Positions 24,866 through 33,098 of a stretch of 52,213 nt of DNA are shown in pieces (the stretch's first letter is position 1; the number at the start of each line of letters is the position of its first letter). The translations under genes were made by a program, and so were the position numbers. The stretch comes from Candidatus Bathyarchaeota archaeon. Lineage in GTDB: Archaea > Thermoproteota > Bathyarchaeia > Bathyarchaeales > DTEX01. Location: NCBI GenBank assembly GCA_018396635.1, contig JAGTQE010000010.1, positions 1-52,213 on the forward strand, in the 5' to 3' direction. The notes under the pieces are model-generated. The model was not told the DNA's origin. It ran no database searches and saw only the letters and a program-made list of their open reading frames with translations.

Positions 24866-25920
24866 TTTCTTGGATGGATATGCCTAATTATTTTGACGAC
24901 GTCCCTAACATGCTTGTTATGTTCATGAATTGCCTTGTTTATAGCTATATTTGCGCATATTGCTCCAATATTTATTATGTTGGTTAGACCCGAAACCATC
25001 GCCCTTAAATAAGGTATCTCTGGAAGCTCCTGCATGAGTCTCTCAGCCTCAATATTAAGGGCACTCCTCATATCAAGTATACTATTCGCAATCTTGATAT
25101 CCCCTGTGAAGAAACAGTCGATAGCTCTTTGAAACACTGTTTTGACAGCCTCGCTAAATTCAAAAAGTCTCTTCAAAATAGGTTCGCTTACTCTATCCCT
25201 ATAAACTTTGAAAGCTATAACTTTTTTCGCTATATCCTCAGAGCAATCACCTATAAGCTCTAGAGCCTGCAGTATTAATCGCATAGCCGGTATGAGAAGC
25301 ACATCAGATATGCCTAATTTTTCAGCAACATCAAAGTTCTTTTGAGCATGTAATAGTAAGCGTGTGCCTAAGTAATAAATTGTATCTGCCTCATCTTCAT
25401 GCTCAATAGCTTCCTTAATTAAGGACTCGTCATTCTCTACTAGGGCTTGGATGGCTTTGGAGAGCACTGTTGAAGAAATTATAGATAGGCGTCTAATTAG
25501 CATATCAATCTTAAATTTAGCTGGATCTAAAGAACATTGTAAAAGTATAGAGTTTGGATTTTCCTCAATTATGCCTAAACCAATGAGTTTGCGCGTTATT
25601 CTTCGAACCGTATCTATGTGGGTCTTATGTATGCGGTTTGATGAAACTACCGTGATTACGCTGCATCCAAGAATATAACTGCCAACAATTAATCTTTCAA
25701 GCATACTGCTTCCATCACATGCATCAACATCAATAATATACTCTTCTTCAACCTCGCCTTCATGGAATAATTGACTTGGCATAATCTTTAATGCGCCATT
25801 TTTATCCGGCACTATAAAGACTATATCGCCTGGCTTAATGCCGTTCTCTTTGACCCATTTATTTGGCAGTGAGACAGTTATAGTTGAGCGGCCAACTCTT
25901 TGTAATTTTCTGCTCTCCAC
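24862..25920 (-). CDS. AbrB-type DNA-binding/PhoU-domain regulator (copy 2)
   Basis: The same two-part architecture as the 16.1 kb protein. It has an AbrB-type start (VESRKLQRVGRSTITVSLPN, then NGIKPGDIVFIVPDKNG) and helical PhoU-like repeats with acidic clusters (EHEDEADTIYYLGTRLLLHA). About 352 aa. I chose GTG 25920 because AGGTGGAG lies just upstream. The two proteins have clearly diverged, so this is an old duplication or two separate family members. It is divergent from the ribbon-helix-helix/GcvH gene and could regulate it through the shared 107-base spacer. No phosphate transporter gene is nearby. A TauE-type anion permease lies 0.8 kb away. Confidence 0.83.
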   Translation of the reverse strand: MESRKLQRVGRSTITVSLPNKWVKENGIKPGDIVFIVPDKNGALKIMPSQLFHEGEVEEEYIIDVDACDGSSMLERLIVGSYILGCSVITVVSSNRIHKTHIDTVRRITRKLIGLGIIEENPNSILLQCSLDPAKFKIDMLIRRLSIISSTVLSKAIQALVENDESLIKEAIEHEDEADTIYYLGTRLLLHAQKNFDVAEKLGISDVLLIPAMRLILQALELIGDCSEDIAKKVIAFKVYRDRVSEPILKRLFEFSEAVKTVFQRAIDCFFTGDIKIANSILDMRSALNIEAERLMQELPEIPYLRAMVSGLTNIINIGAICANIAINKAIHEHNKHVRDVVKIIRHIHPRN

Positions 25921-26027
25921 TACTCTCCACCTATATATTATATTTACCAATAATTATTCTATTTGCGGCAAATATATATTTTTCGCTTATGTTATATATC
26001 ACTCAAGTGTAAAGGAGGGTGAAATGT

Positions 26028-26621
26028 ATGCCTAAATGGAAAACCGTGAGTGTAAGGCAAGAGTTAATGGAGGAAGTTGAGAAAGTCGTTAAAACAGGAC
26101 GTTATAGAAGCATATCAGAGTTTGTCTCTGAAGCCATAAGACTACGCTTAGATGAGGTATTACGCGCTAAAGGCGTTCCAGTCGAGAGAAGAAAAGAAGT
26201 TCTGGCGACGGTAAAGGAACAAATTCTCTATACGCCGAAGCATACTTGGGCCCAGATAACCCCTGAGGGAAATGTACGTGTAGGTATCTCTGATTATGCT
26301 GCCCACCATTTAAAGGGCATAGTTCACGTTATGACGGACCCTGTTGGAAAAGAGATTAGCAAAATGGAGCCAGTAGGTGTCGTTGAAACTTGGATGTTTA
26401 TGTTTGACATATATGCGCCGGTCAGTGGAAAGATAGTCAAGATAAATGAGGATTTGAAGAATGATCCGCGACTTATAAATGAGGATCCTTATGGTAAGGG
26501 CTGGATTCTGGAGATTAAACCAAAGAATTCGGCGGTCCTTGAAGAAGAGCTAAGTGATCTACTAAGTGCAAGAGAGTATAACAAGTGGGTAAGCAAGTTA
26601 GAGGGCAGGTTACGAGAGTAA
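26028..26621 (+). CDS. Ribbon-helix-helix/GcvH-like fusion without lipoyl lysine
   Basis: A 197-aa two-domain protein. Residues 3-45 are a CopG-type ribbon-helix-helix (KWKTVSVRQELMEEVEKVVK, then YRSISEFVSEAIRLRL), a DNA-binding fold. Residues 66-165 match glycine-cleavage H protein: ILYTPKHTWAQI, VRVGISDYAAHHLKGIVHV, VGVVETWMFMFDIYAPVSGK, and NEDPYGKGW. In true GcvH the segment reads ESVKAxSD and its Lys carries lipoate. Here it reads ETWMFMFD, with Met123 in place of Lys, so it cannot be lipoylated there. It is probably a regulator using the H fold as a sensor or protein-interaction module. ATG 26028 sits 6 bases after GGAGGGTG. A TauE-type permease gene follows 64 bases later, perhaps its target. 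Confidence 0.82.
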   Translation: MPKWKTVSVRQELMEEVEKVVKTGRYRSISEFVSEAIRLRLDEVLRAKGVPVERRKEVLATVKEQILYTPKHTWAQITPEGNVRVGISDYAAHHLKGIVHVMTDPVGKEISKMEPVGVVETWMFMFDIYAPVSGKIVKINEDLKNDPRLINEDPYGKGWILEIKPKNSAVLEEELSDLLSAREYNKWVSKLEGRLRE

Positions 26622-26685
26622 AAAGCTAGGGAAATCGTTAAAAACCTCTTCCCTTTCTTCTTTTTTGTTTGGAGGACTATCATTG

Positions 26686-27672
26686 ATGGATCTAGGCTTG
26701 ATCTCTCTTCTTATCGGTGTAAGTTTTATTGTTGGCGTCTTATCCGGCTTCTTTGGTTTCGGTGGAGGTTTTATTCTCACACCTTTTCTTATTAGTTTAG
26801 GCTTTCCCGCTAATCTGTCTATTGGAACAACCATGACACAAATATTTATGTCCTCTATAGCTGCATTAGTTAAGCATAAGCGTTTAGGTAATATTGATCT
26901 GAGGTCGGGTTTAATAATTGCCGTCTTTTCTTTCTTTGGGGCAGAGGCGGGAGCGCAGCTAATTGAATATTTGAAGAGAACTGGAACATATTATTTAAAT
27001 TTCATTGTGAGTTTATCCTACGCTGTGATTTTAGGTTTAATCTCTCTCTGCATTTTTTACGAGAAATACAGGGCTAATAGACAAGAAAGTAAAAGAAGAA
27101 ATCTTTTAAAGGATAAAGTTCGTAGAGTTAGAATTCCACCAGTAATTGATTTACCAAAATCGGAGTCTGGACCAATATCCCTTTGGATAATAGTTTTAAT
27201 AGGCTTATGTACGGGCTTTTTAGCCGGGTTTTTGGGGGCGGGTGGGGGCTTCATACTTGTTCCTATCCTGATATATGTTATCGGATATAGTCCTCCTATC
27301 GCTGTTGGAACATGCGCCTTTCAAATGGTGCTGAATTGTGCTTACGCTTCATTCACTCATGCTACAAAAGGAAATGTTCTCTTCCAAATAGCTGCTCTAA
27401 CATTTATCGGTTCTTTTATCGGCTTGCAGGTTGGCATTTCAGCGGTAAAACACGTAGATGAAACTAAATTTAAAACAGCTTTTGCTTTCTGCCTAGGATC
27501 AATATCCTTAGGCGTTGTTATAAGACTGCTGTCAAAGGAGCTTAGCATGCCTTCTTTGGAATTCCTATCACAAGTAATCATGCTCCTATCAGCTTTTCTT
27601 GTAGCACTCTTCATTATGATATCTACTCTTATAAGGCAGTTGCGAGGGTACCCAAAAATTATTAATAAGTAG
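26686..27672 (+). CDS. TauE/SafE (DUF81) family anion permease
   Basis: A multi-span protein of about 328 aa in the sulfite/organosulfonate exporter family. The two halves repeat the hallmark glycine motif, SGFFGFGGGFILTPFLISLG and AGFLGAGGGFILVPILIYV. Each is followed by a short SIGTTMTQ / AVGTCAFQ stretch. Eight or so hydrophobic segments are visible, with a basic loop (KYRANRQESKRRN) in the middle. ATG 26686 is preceded by GGAGG. The substrate is probably a small sulfur or carboxylate anion, but this family is broad. Co-direction with the GcvH-like regulator suggests a shared function. Confidence 0.85.
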   Translation: MDLGLISLLIGVSFIVGVLSGFFGFGGGFILTPFLISLGFPANLSIGTTMTQIFMSSIAALVKHKRLGNIDLRSGLIIAVFSFFGAEAGAQLIEYLKRTGTYYLNFIVSLSYAVILGLISLCIFYEKYRANRQESKRRNLLKDKVRRVRIPPVIDLPKSESGPISLWIIVLIGLCTGFLAGFLGAGGGFILVPILIYVIGYSPPIAVGTCAFQMVLNCAYASFTHATKGNVLFQIAALTFIGSFIGLQVGISAVKHVDETKFKTAFAFCLGSISLGVVIRLLSKELSMPSLEFLSQVIMLLSAFLVALFIMISTLIRQLRGYPKIINK

Positions 27673-27733
27673 TAGGATATAGTTTAAGGATGAAATTGCG
27701 TTTAAAAAATTAATAGATAGGTGGACAATAATA

Positions 27734-28108
27734 ATGATTAGTAGTAGTATTTCCGAGGTTCTATCCAAGTGGTTATCCTCAATTTTTCCGACAAGTATAA
27801 TCCGCTCAGAGGAGGATAGAATTGAGGTTTACGATATTGAAGATAGCTACAGCATAGGTTATAGATTGGCGTACTGTATAATAACTAAGATTGGCGATCA
27901 ATTATCCGACTATTATAGCGGCTTAGGCCGGTGCTTAGCTTACTGCATTGAGAGCGGTTTTGCTCCAACATATATAGCTGTTCCAGAAGGCCATCCGTAC
28001 ACAGACAAATTAAGGAGAATATTGGATGCAATTAATCTACCCATTGGTTTGATAATTGTGAGTTCAAGTGGCGAAGTAAATATCGCTGTAAAGCCACACG
28101 TACCCTAA
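27734..28108 (+). CDS. Hypothetical protein, 124 aa
   Basis: I do not recognise it. An amphipathic N-terminus (SEVLSKWLSSIFPTSII) is followed by an acidic strand (RIEVYDIED), a helix LGRCLAYCIESGFAPTYIAV, then PEGHPYTDKLRRILDA and a strand LPIGLIIVSSSG. The strand-helix-strand pattern with AYCIES... YIAVPE recalls nuclease-like or Rossmann-like folds, but no catalytic set is clear. It sits between the TauE-type permease (61 bases upstream) and the hydrogenase operon (126 bases downstream), co-directional with both. It could belong to either or stand alone. Confidence 0.6.
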   Translation: MISSSISEVLSKWLSSIFPTSIIRSEEDRIEVYDIEDSYSIGYRLAYCIITKIGDQLSDYYSGLGRCLAYCIESGFAPTYIAVPEGHPYTDKLRRILDAINLPIGLIIVSSSGEVNIAVKPHVP

Positions 28109-28154
28109 AAACGATGCTATTAAGTTAGTATTAAGTTAAACATAATGAATAAAC

Positions 28155-28166
28155 TCTTAAATATTT
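28155..28166 (+). promoter_or_regulatory. Putative promoter of the hox operon
   Basis: TCTTAAATATTT lies about 70-80 bases before the first hox start. A second TATA-like GTATATAAG at 28219-28227 is too close to the TTG start to serve it, unless translation begins at the ATG at 28262. Pattern-based. Confidence 0.35.
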
Positions 28167-28234
28167 CTAGCTTATTTTCTCAAAAATAATTAAGATATGG
28201 CATAAAGCACCTGATTAGGCGGGGTATATAAGAC

Positions 28235-28726
28235 TTGTCGTCTGAAGATAGACGGTTACAGATGCTTGAGCGGATTATGCGGGAACATGGATACGATAAA
28301 AGTGCTCTTCTTGAGATCCTCCATATGGCACATGAATTATACGGTTACTTTGACAAAAACCTTCTTAACTATATATCCAGCCGCTTAAATCTTCCTCCAA
28401 GCCACGTTTATGGAGTTGCTTCATTCTATAATCTCTTTAAATTTAGAAGACCCGGAGAGCACGTTATCTCAGCATGTATGGGTACGGCATGTTATGTGAA
28501 GGGCGTTGAGGAAATAGTGTCGGCGATTGAGAGAGAATTTAATATTAAGCGCGGGGGGTCCAGTCCTGATGGAAGAATCTCATTATTTATTACTCGCTGT
28601 ATTGGGGCCTGTGCGATGGCTCCAAATATAACTATAGATGGTGAAGTTATTGGAAGGGCTACGAAGGAAGCTGTTTTAGAGAGAATAAGGAAGGTTCTTG
28701 GAGGAGGGGTTGTTGAAGCCAGATGA
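28235..28726 (+). CDS. hoxE: NAD-linked hydrogenase subunit HoxE (NuoE-like)
   Basis: The 24-kDa-type subunit carrying a [2Fe-2S] cluster. At 163 aa it has the helical N-terminal part (LLEILHMAHELYGYFDKNLL, HVYGVASFYNLFKF) and a thioredoxin-like fold. The four cluster ligands are Cys81, Cys86 (CMGTAC), Cys122 and Cys126 (CIGAC). The start is a TTG behind GGCGGGGT; an internal ATG at 28262 would also give a nearly complete protein. It is the first gene of five overlapping plus-strand hydrogenase genes and overlaps hoxF. It passes electrons between the flavin subunit and the rest of the diaphorase module. Confidence 0.9.
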   Translation: MSSEDRRLQMLERIMREHGYDKSALLEILHMAHELYGYFDKNLLNYISSRLNLPPSHVYGVASFYNLFKFRRPGEHVISACMGTACYVKGVEEIVSAIEREFNIKRGGSSPDGRISLFITRCIGACAMAPNITIDGEVIGRATKEAVLERIRKVLGGGVVEAR

Positions 28727-30356
28727 TATTTTAAGGGTGGCTGAAAGAGAGGCTGAGAAGCAAAGGGCATATAAGTCTAGAATAAATGTTTGCTGTTCAA
28801 GCGGATGTCTACCCTTCGGCGCACTGCAGGTTTTAAAAGCATTTGAAAGCGCCATTAAAGAGTATGGGCTTGAGGGAGAGTGTAAAGTATCTAGGACTGG
28901 ATGCATAGGGACATGCTCTGTTGGACCGGTGGCTTTAATAGAGCCAGGCGGCTTTCTCTATCAAAATATTACTCCTGAGAATGCCAAGGAGATAGTTAAG
29001 CGCCACATAATTTCTGGCGAACCAGTAAAGGAGTTACTATATGCAAATGAAGCTTTCTTTAAAAAGCAGTATAGGCTTGTCTTAAGAAATGCCGGCAGGA
29101 TAGACCCCCTAAGAATAGAGGAATATATAATGGTGGGCGGCTACTCCGCGCTAATTAAATGCCTAACTAAGATGACTCCGAAAGAGGTTATAGATGAGGT
29201 TATTGCAAGCGGGTTGAGAGGGCGCGGTGGGGCTGGCTTTCCAACAGGGCAGAAATGGAATTTTGTTGCTAGGGAGAAAGCCACGCCAAAATATGTTATT
29301 GCAAATTTGGACGAAGGCGACCCTGGAGTCTTCGCGAACAGAACTCTTGCCGAAGCCGATCCGCATGCGATAATTGAAGGCATGACGATAGCAGCCTATG
29401 CTGTTGGGGCAGAGAAAGGCTACATTTATGTCAGAGCTGAGTATCCTTTAGCGGTCCAAACTTTGAGGGAAGCTCTGAAACAGGCAAAGTCAATGAATCT
29501 TGTAGGGGAGAATATTCTTGAGACCCAGTTTAACTTTGATATAGAGTTAAGAATGGGGGCAGGAGCTTTCGTTGCTGGAGAAGAAACGGGTATACTTGCA
29601 TCTATAGAGGGTCGGAGGGCAACGCCTAGGCCGCGTCCACCATATCCGGCCACTTCAGGATTATGGGGGAAACCTACGTTAATACAGAATGTTGAAACGC
29701 TAGCAAATGTGCCGCTTATAATACTTAATGGTGGAAATTGGTTCGCTAAAATAGGAACACCTAAGTGTACTGGAACAAAATGCTTCTCATTAACTGGTAA
29801 AGTCAATAACCCTGGTCTAATCGAGGTTCCAATGGGCATAACGCTTAGGGAGATAGTGTTTGAGATTGGTGGAGGGGTTCCGGCGGGAAGAAAGTTTAAG
29901 GCCGTGCTGGTTGGCGGCCCCTCCGGCGGGTGTTTACCGGAGAGTGCGCTGGATTTGCCAATAGATTATGAGTCGCTAACTAAAGCTGGCGCCATTATGG
30001 GCTCTGGCGGAATAGTTGTTATCGATGATGAGTCATGCATGGTTGATACTGCCTGGTTCTTTACGGACTTTTGTGTTGATGAGTCGTGCGGCAAATGTGT
30101 TCCCTGTAGGGTTGGATTGCTGAAGATGAGGAATATTCTTGAGAGGATTATGAGGGGTGAAGGTAGATTAGAAGATTTGGATCTTCTCCAGGAGCTAGGT
30201 GAATATGTGAGGGATGTAAGTCTTTGCGGCTTAGGTCAAACAGCTCCAAATCCAATTCTAACAACATTACGTTACTTTAGGGACGAATATATTGCCCACA
30301 TAGTTGATAAGAAATGCCCGGCTGGTAAATGCTTTAGGCTGGAGGCTGAAATATGA
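28713..30356 (+). CDS. hoxF: NAD(P)-reducing hydrogenase flavin subunit HoxF (NuoF-like)
   Basis: The FMN- and NAD(P)-binding subunit. The N-terminus has an extra thioredoxin-like [2Fe-2S] domain (CCSSGC and CIGTC). The FMN/NAD core has GLRGRGGAGFPTGQKW, LDEGDPGVFANR and GAGAFVAGEETGIL. The C-terminal [4Fe-4S] site ESCGKCVPCR with the distal SLCGLG follows, and the protein ends in KKCPAGKCF, whose two cysteines recall HndC/HydB-type proteins. TTG 28713 is chosen because GGAGGAGG ends 5 bases before it; a TTG at 28698 is also open. It overlaps hoxE by 14 bases and hoxU by 4 (ATGA). It would reduce NAD(P)+ with electrons from H2, or run in reverse. Confidence 0.92.
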   Translation: MKPDDILRVAEREAEKQRAYKSRINVCCSSGCLPFGALQVLKAFESAIKEYGLEGECKVSRTGCIGTCSVGPVALIEPGGFLYQNITPENAKEIVKRHIISGEPVKELLYANEAFFKKQYRLVLRNAGRIDPLRIEEYIMVGGYSALIKCLTKMTPKEVIDEVIASGLRGRGGAGFPTGQKWNFVAREKATPKYVIANLDEGDPGVFANRTLAEADPHAIIEGMTIAAYAVGAEKGYIYVRAEYPLAVQTLREALKQAKSMNLVGENILETQFNFDIELRMGAGAFVAGEETGILASIEGRRATPRPRPPYPATSGLWGKPTLIQNVETLANVPLIILNGGNWFAKIGTPKCTGTKCFSLTGKVNNPGLIEVPMGITLREIVFEIGGGVPAGRKFKAVLVGGPSGGCLPESALDLPIDYESLTKAGAIMGSGGIVVIDDESCMVDTAWFFTDFCVDESCGKCVPCRVGLLKMRNILERIMRGEGRLEDLDLLQELGEYVRDVSLCGLGQTAPNPILTTLRYFRDEYIAHIVDKKCPAGKCFRLEAEI

Positions 30357-31060
30357 GTGGAACTGGGGTAGTTAAATTAAAAATAGATGGTGTGGAAGTA
30401 ACGGCTAATGAAGGAGAAACTATTTTAAGTGCTGCGAAAAGAGCTGGAATAAAGATTCCGGCGTTATGTTATTTGGATGGTTTAAGCAGTTATGGTGGCT
30501 GCCGCCTTTGCATAGTTGAGGTTAAAGGCTCGCCGAGGCTTTTCCCAGCATGCACAACCCCGGTTAGTAATGGGATGGAAGTTACTACAGACTCGCCAAA
30601 GCTGAGAAAATATAGGAAGATGACCATAGAACTTCTGCTGTCGGAGAAACCACATATATGCGCTATTTGCATTGCAAACGGCAATTGCGAGCTACAGGAC
30701 TTGGCAAGAGAGTTTGGCGTTGATCATTTAAGGGTTGAGCGAGAATGGAAAAGTCAAAAGATCGACTTGTCGCATAGCTTCCTAGTCTTAGATAACAACA
30801 GGTGTATCTTATGTACTCGGTGCTTGAGAGTATGCGATGAGATTGAGGGTGTTCATGCTTTAGATATAAAGATGAGAGGAAAAGATTCTCAGATAATAAT
30901 AGACATCGATGACGACTGGGGTTCTTCTATATCATGCACATCATGTAGAAAATGCGCTAGAGTATGTCCCGTTGGAGCAATATATGTCAGAGACGAGCCT
31001 ATCTCAAGGACGAAAAATAAGGATATAGCGCAATTCATACTTCTTAGGAGGAGACGTTAA
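30353..31060 (+). CDS. hoxU: Hydrogenase diaphorase ferredoxin subunit HoxU
   Basis: The NuoG N-terminal-like iron-sulfur subunit, 235 aa. A plant-type [2Fe-2S] ferredoxin domain comes first (CYLDGLSSYGGCRLCIVEV and a later CTT). It is followed by the histidine/cysteine [4Fe-4S] block (HICAICIANGNCELQDL), and two ferredoxin-type CxxCxxC sets (CILCTRCLRVC, CTSCRKCARVCPVG). It links HoxF to the hydrogenase pair HoxYH. It starts at an ATGA overlap with hoxF and ends in a TAATG overlap with hoxY, so the operon is tightly coupled. Confidence 0.92.
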   Translation: MSGTGVVKLKIDGVEVTANEGETILSAAKRAGIKIPALCYLDGLSSYGGCRLCIVEVKGSPRLFPACTTPVSNGMEVTTDSPKLRKYRKMTIELLLSEKPHICAICIANGNCELQDLAREFGVDHLRVEREWKSQKIDLSHSFLVLDNNRCILCTRCLRVCDEIEGVHALDIKMRGKDSQIIIDIDDDWGSSISCTSCRKCARVCPVGAIYVRDEPISRTKNKDIAQFILLRRRR

Positions 31061-31602
31061 TGAGCAGGGAAAAAAGGATTAATTTTGCGACAGTTTGGCT
31101 TAGTGGTTGCTCGGGCTGTCATATGTCATTTTTAGACCAAGATGAGCTACTAATAGATCTATCTCAGAAAATTAACTTAGTTTATAGCCCGCTTACAGAT
31201 GTTAAAGTCTTTCCAGATGATGTTGATGTAACGATTGTTGAGGGTGCCATTGGAAATGTTGAGCAAATGGAGCTACTTAAAAAAGTCAGGGAGCGTACAA
31301 AGATCCTTATAGCTATTGGCGACTGCGCAATAACGGGAAATGTGCCAGCCATGAGAAATATTATTAACAATAGTCCTGAGGAGGTTCTTAAAAGAGCTTA
31401 TGTCGAGACAGCAGATAAAAATCCTATAATTCCAACAGAGGTCCCGAAATTATTGAGACGTGTCCTCCCACTAAATGAAGTTATTAAAGTTGACTATTAT
31501 ATTCCAGGCTGCCCGCCTCCAGCTTCTCTTATAAATTACGTGTTAACTGAAGTTTTGGCTGGCAGAACGCCAGTTATGGAGGGTAAAGCCAAATATGGAT
31601 AG
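31060..31602 (+). CDS. hoxY: [NiFe]-hydrogenase small subunit HoxY
   Basis: The small subunit, 180 aa, holding the proximal [4Fe-4S] cluster. Ligands are visible as GCSGCH (Cys17 and Cys20), GDCAITGN and PGCPPP. There is no Tat signal, so the enzyme is cytoplasmic, in keeping with group 3 hydrogenases. Short length and a single cluster agree with HoxY rather than longer uptake-type small subunits. The ATG shares a base with the hoxU stop (TAATG), and GGAGGAG lies just upstream. It ends 8 bases inside hoxH. Confidence 0.92.
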   Translation: MSREKRINFATVWLSGCSGCHMSFLDQDELLIDLSQKINLVYSPLTDVKVFPDDVDVTIVEGAIGNVEQMELLKKVRERTKILIAIGDCAITGNVPAMRNIINNSPEEVLKRAYVETADKNPIIPTEVPKLLRRVLPLNEVIKVDYYIPGCPPPASLINYVLTEVLAGRTPVMEGKAKYG

Positions 31603-33034
31603 GGAAAGAAGCAGCATAATAGAGATAAGTCCAGTTACGAGAATTGAGGGTCACGCAAAGGTGACTATACATTTAAATAACGATGGATCTGTCAGAGAAG
31701 CCAGGTTTCATGTGACTGACTTTCGTGGGTTTGAAAAGTTTTGTGAGGGGCGACCGTTTTATGAGATGCCAAGCATAATGTCCAGAATTTGCGGGATATG
31801 TCCTGTTAGCCATCTTCTTGCATCGGCGAAGGCATGCGACGACATATTATCTGTTGATATTCCCGAAACAGCTATCCTACTTAGGCGCCTGATGCATATG
31901 GGGCAAATCATTCAATCCCATGCATTGAGTTTCTTCTTTTTATCGCTACCAGATTTCCTTTTGGGCATGGACTTTGACCCGCATAAGAGGAACATTTTCT
32001 ATTTAATAGAAAATCATCCTGAGGTAATGAAGCAAGGCATAAAGATTAGAGCATTTGGGCAAAAAATAATCGAATATTTATCTGGAAAAAGAATTCATTC
32101 AAGCGAGTGGATTGTTCCGGGAGGCGTTAGGTCACCGTTATCTAAAGATAAAGCTGAAAAAATCATGAGCGAATACAATGATATATTAACTATGACGCTT
32201 GAGAACATCTCTAAATTCAAAAGAATCATGAAAGATTTAAGCTGTGAAATAGAAAGCTTTGGAGACTTTCCAACATACTATATGGGTTTAGTTACACCCC
32301 ATGGTGAACTGGAGCATTATGACGGGCTACTTAGAATTGTTGATGAAAAGGGGCAGATAGTTGTTAATAAAGCTGATCCAAAAAGATATTATGAATATAT
32401 CGGCGAGGCAGTTGAAAATTGGTCTTACATGAAGTTTCCATATTATAAGCCATTGGGCTATCCGAGAGGAGTATATAGGGTTGGCCCGCTGGCGAGACTT
32501 AATATAGTTTCCAAATGCGGCACACCATTAGCCGATAAAGAGCTAGAAGAATTCAGAGAGTGGGGAGAAAATCATGTGGTTCAGAACACACTACTATACC
32601 ATTATGCACGCTTAATTGAGATGCTTTTCTGCATAGAGAAGGTTAAGGAAATCTTAGATAATCCAGAAACATACTCTGATAATATTCAGGCGATGGCTTC
32701 AGTCAATAAGCATATAGGAGTCGGCGTAGTTGAGGCTCCAAGAGGCACACTTATACATCACTATAAGGTTAATAGGCGCGGTTTGGTTGAGCAAGCTAAT
32801 CTGATAATTGCAACTGAGCACAATAACTTGGCATTCAACATTGCTATAACTCAAGCGGCGAAGAGATATATCAATGGTGGGGCTGCCAGCAGGGATCTGT
32901 TGAATAGGATTGAAGCAGTTATACGCGCCTTCGATCCATGCCTAAGCTGCGCTACGCATGCGTGGAAACCGATAAACTTAATTGTTGAAATATATGACTC
33001 GAAAGGAAATATAATACAGAGGTTGACTAAATAG
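31595..33034 (+). CDS. hoxH: [NiFe]-hydrogenase large subunit HoxH
   Basis: The catalytic Ni-Fe subunit, 479 aa. The nickel-binding cysteines are in RICGICPVSH (Cys66, Cys69) and DPCLSCATHA (Cys449, Cys452). RIEGHAKVTI is the usual N-terminal motif. The form RICGICPVSH fits group 3 NAD(P)-linked enzymes. After His455 there is a 24-residue C-terminal extension, the peptide normally removed by a maturation protease. No protease or hyp maturation gene is found in the window, so they must lie elsewhere. It closes the five-gene hoxEFUYH operon. Confidence 0.93.
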   Translation: MDRERSSIIEISPVTRIEGHAKVTIHLNNDGSVREARFHVTDFRGFEKFCEGRPFYEMPSIMSRICGICPVSHLLASAKACDDILSVDIPETAILLRRLMHMGQIIQSHALSFFFLSLPDFLLGMDFDPHKRNIFYLIENHPEVMKQGIKIRAFGQKIIEYLSGKRIHSSEWIVPGGVRSPLSKDKAEKIMSEYNDILTMTLENISKFKRIMKDLSCEIESFGDFPTYYMGLVTPHGELEHYDGLLRIVDEKGQIVVNKADPKRYYEYIGEAVENWSYMKFPYYKPLGYPRGVYRVGPLARLNIVSKCGTPLADKELEEFREWGENHVVQNTLLYHYARLIEMLFCIEKVKEILDNPETYSDNIQAMASVNKHIGVGVVEAPRGTLIHHYKVNRRGLVEQANLIIATEHNNLAFNIAITQAAKRYINGGAASRDLLNRIEAVIRAFDPCLSCATHAWKPINLIVEIYDSKGNIIQRLTK

Positions 33035-33098
33035 CGCTTAATTATACTCCAATAGTATTAATTAACCCGGCGTATTTAACTTTAGAAGTGGGTGAAGG

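Noticed and set aside
28219-28227. TATA box GTATATAAG as main hox promoter
   Set aside because: It is only about 10 bases before the TTG start, so a transcript from it would begin inside the gene. It would work only if translation starts at 28262.
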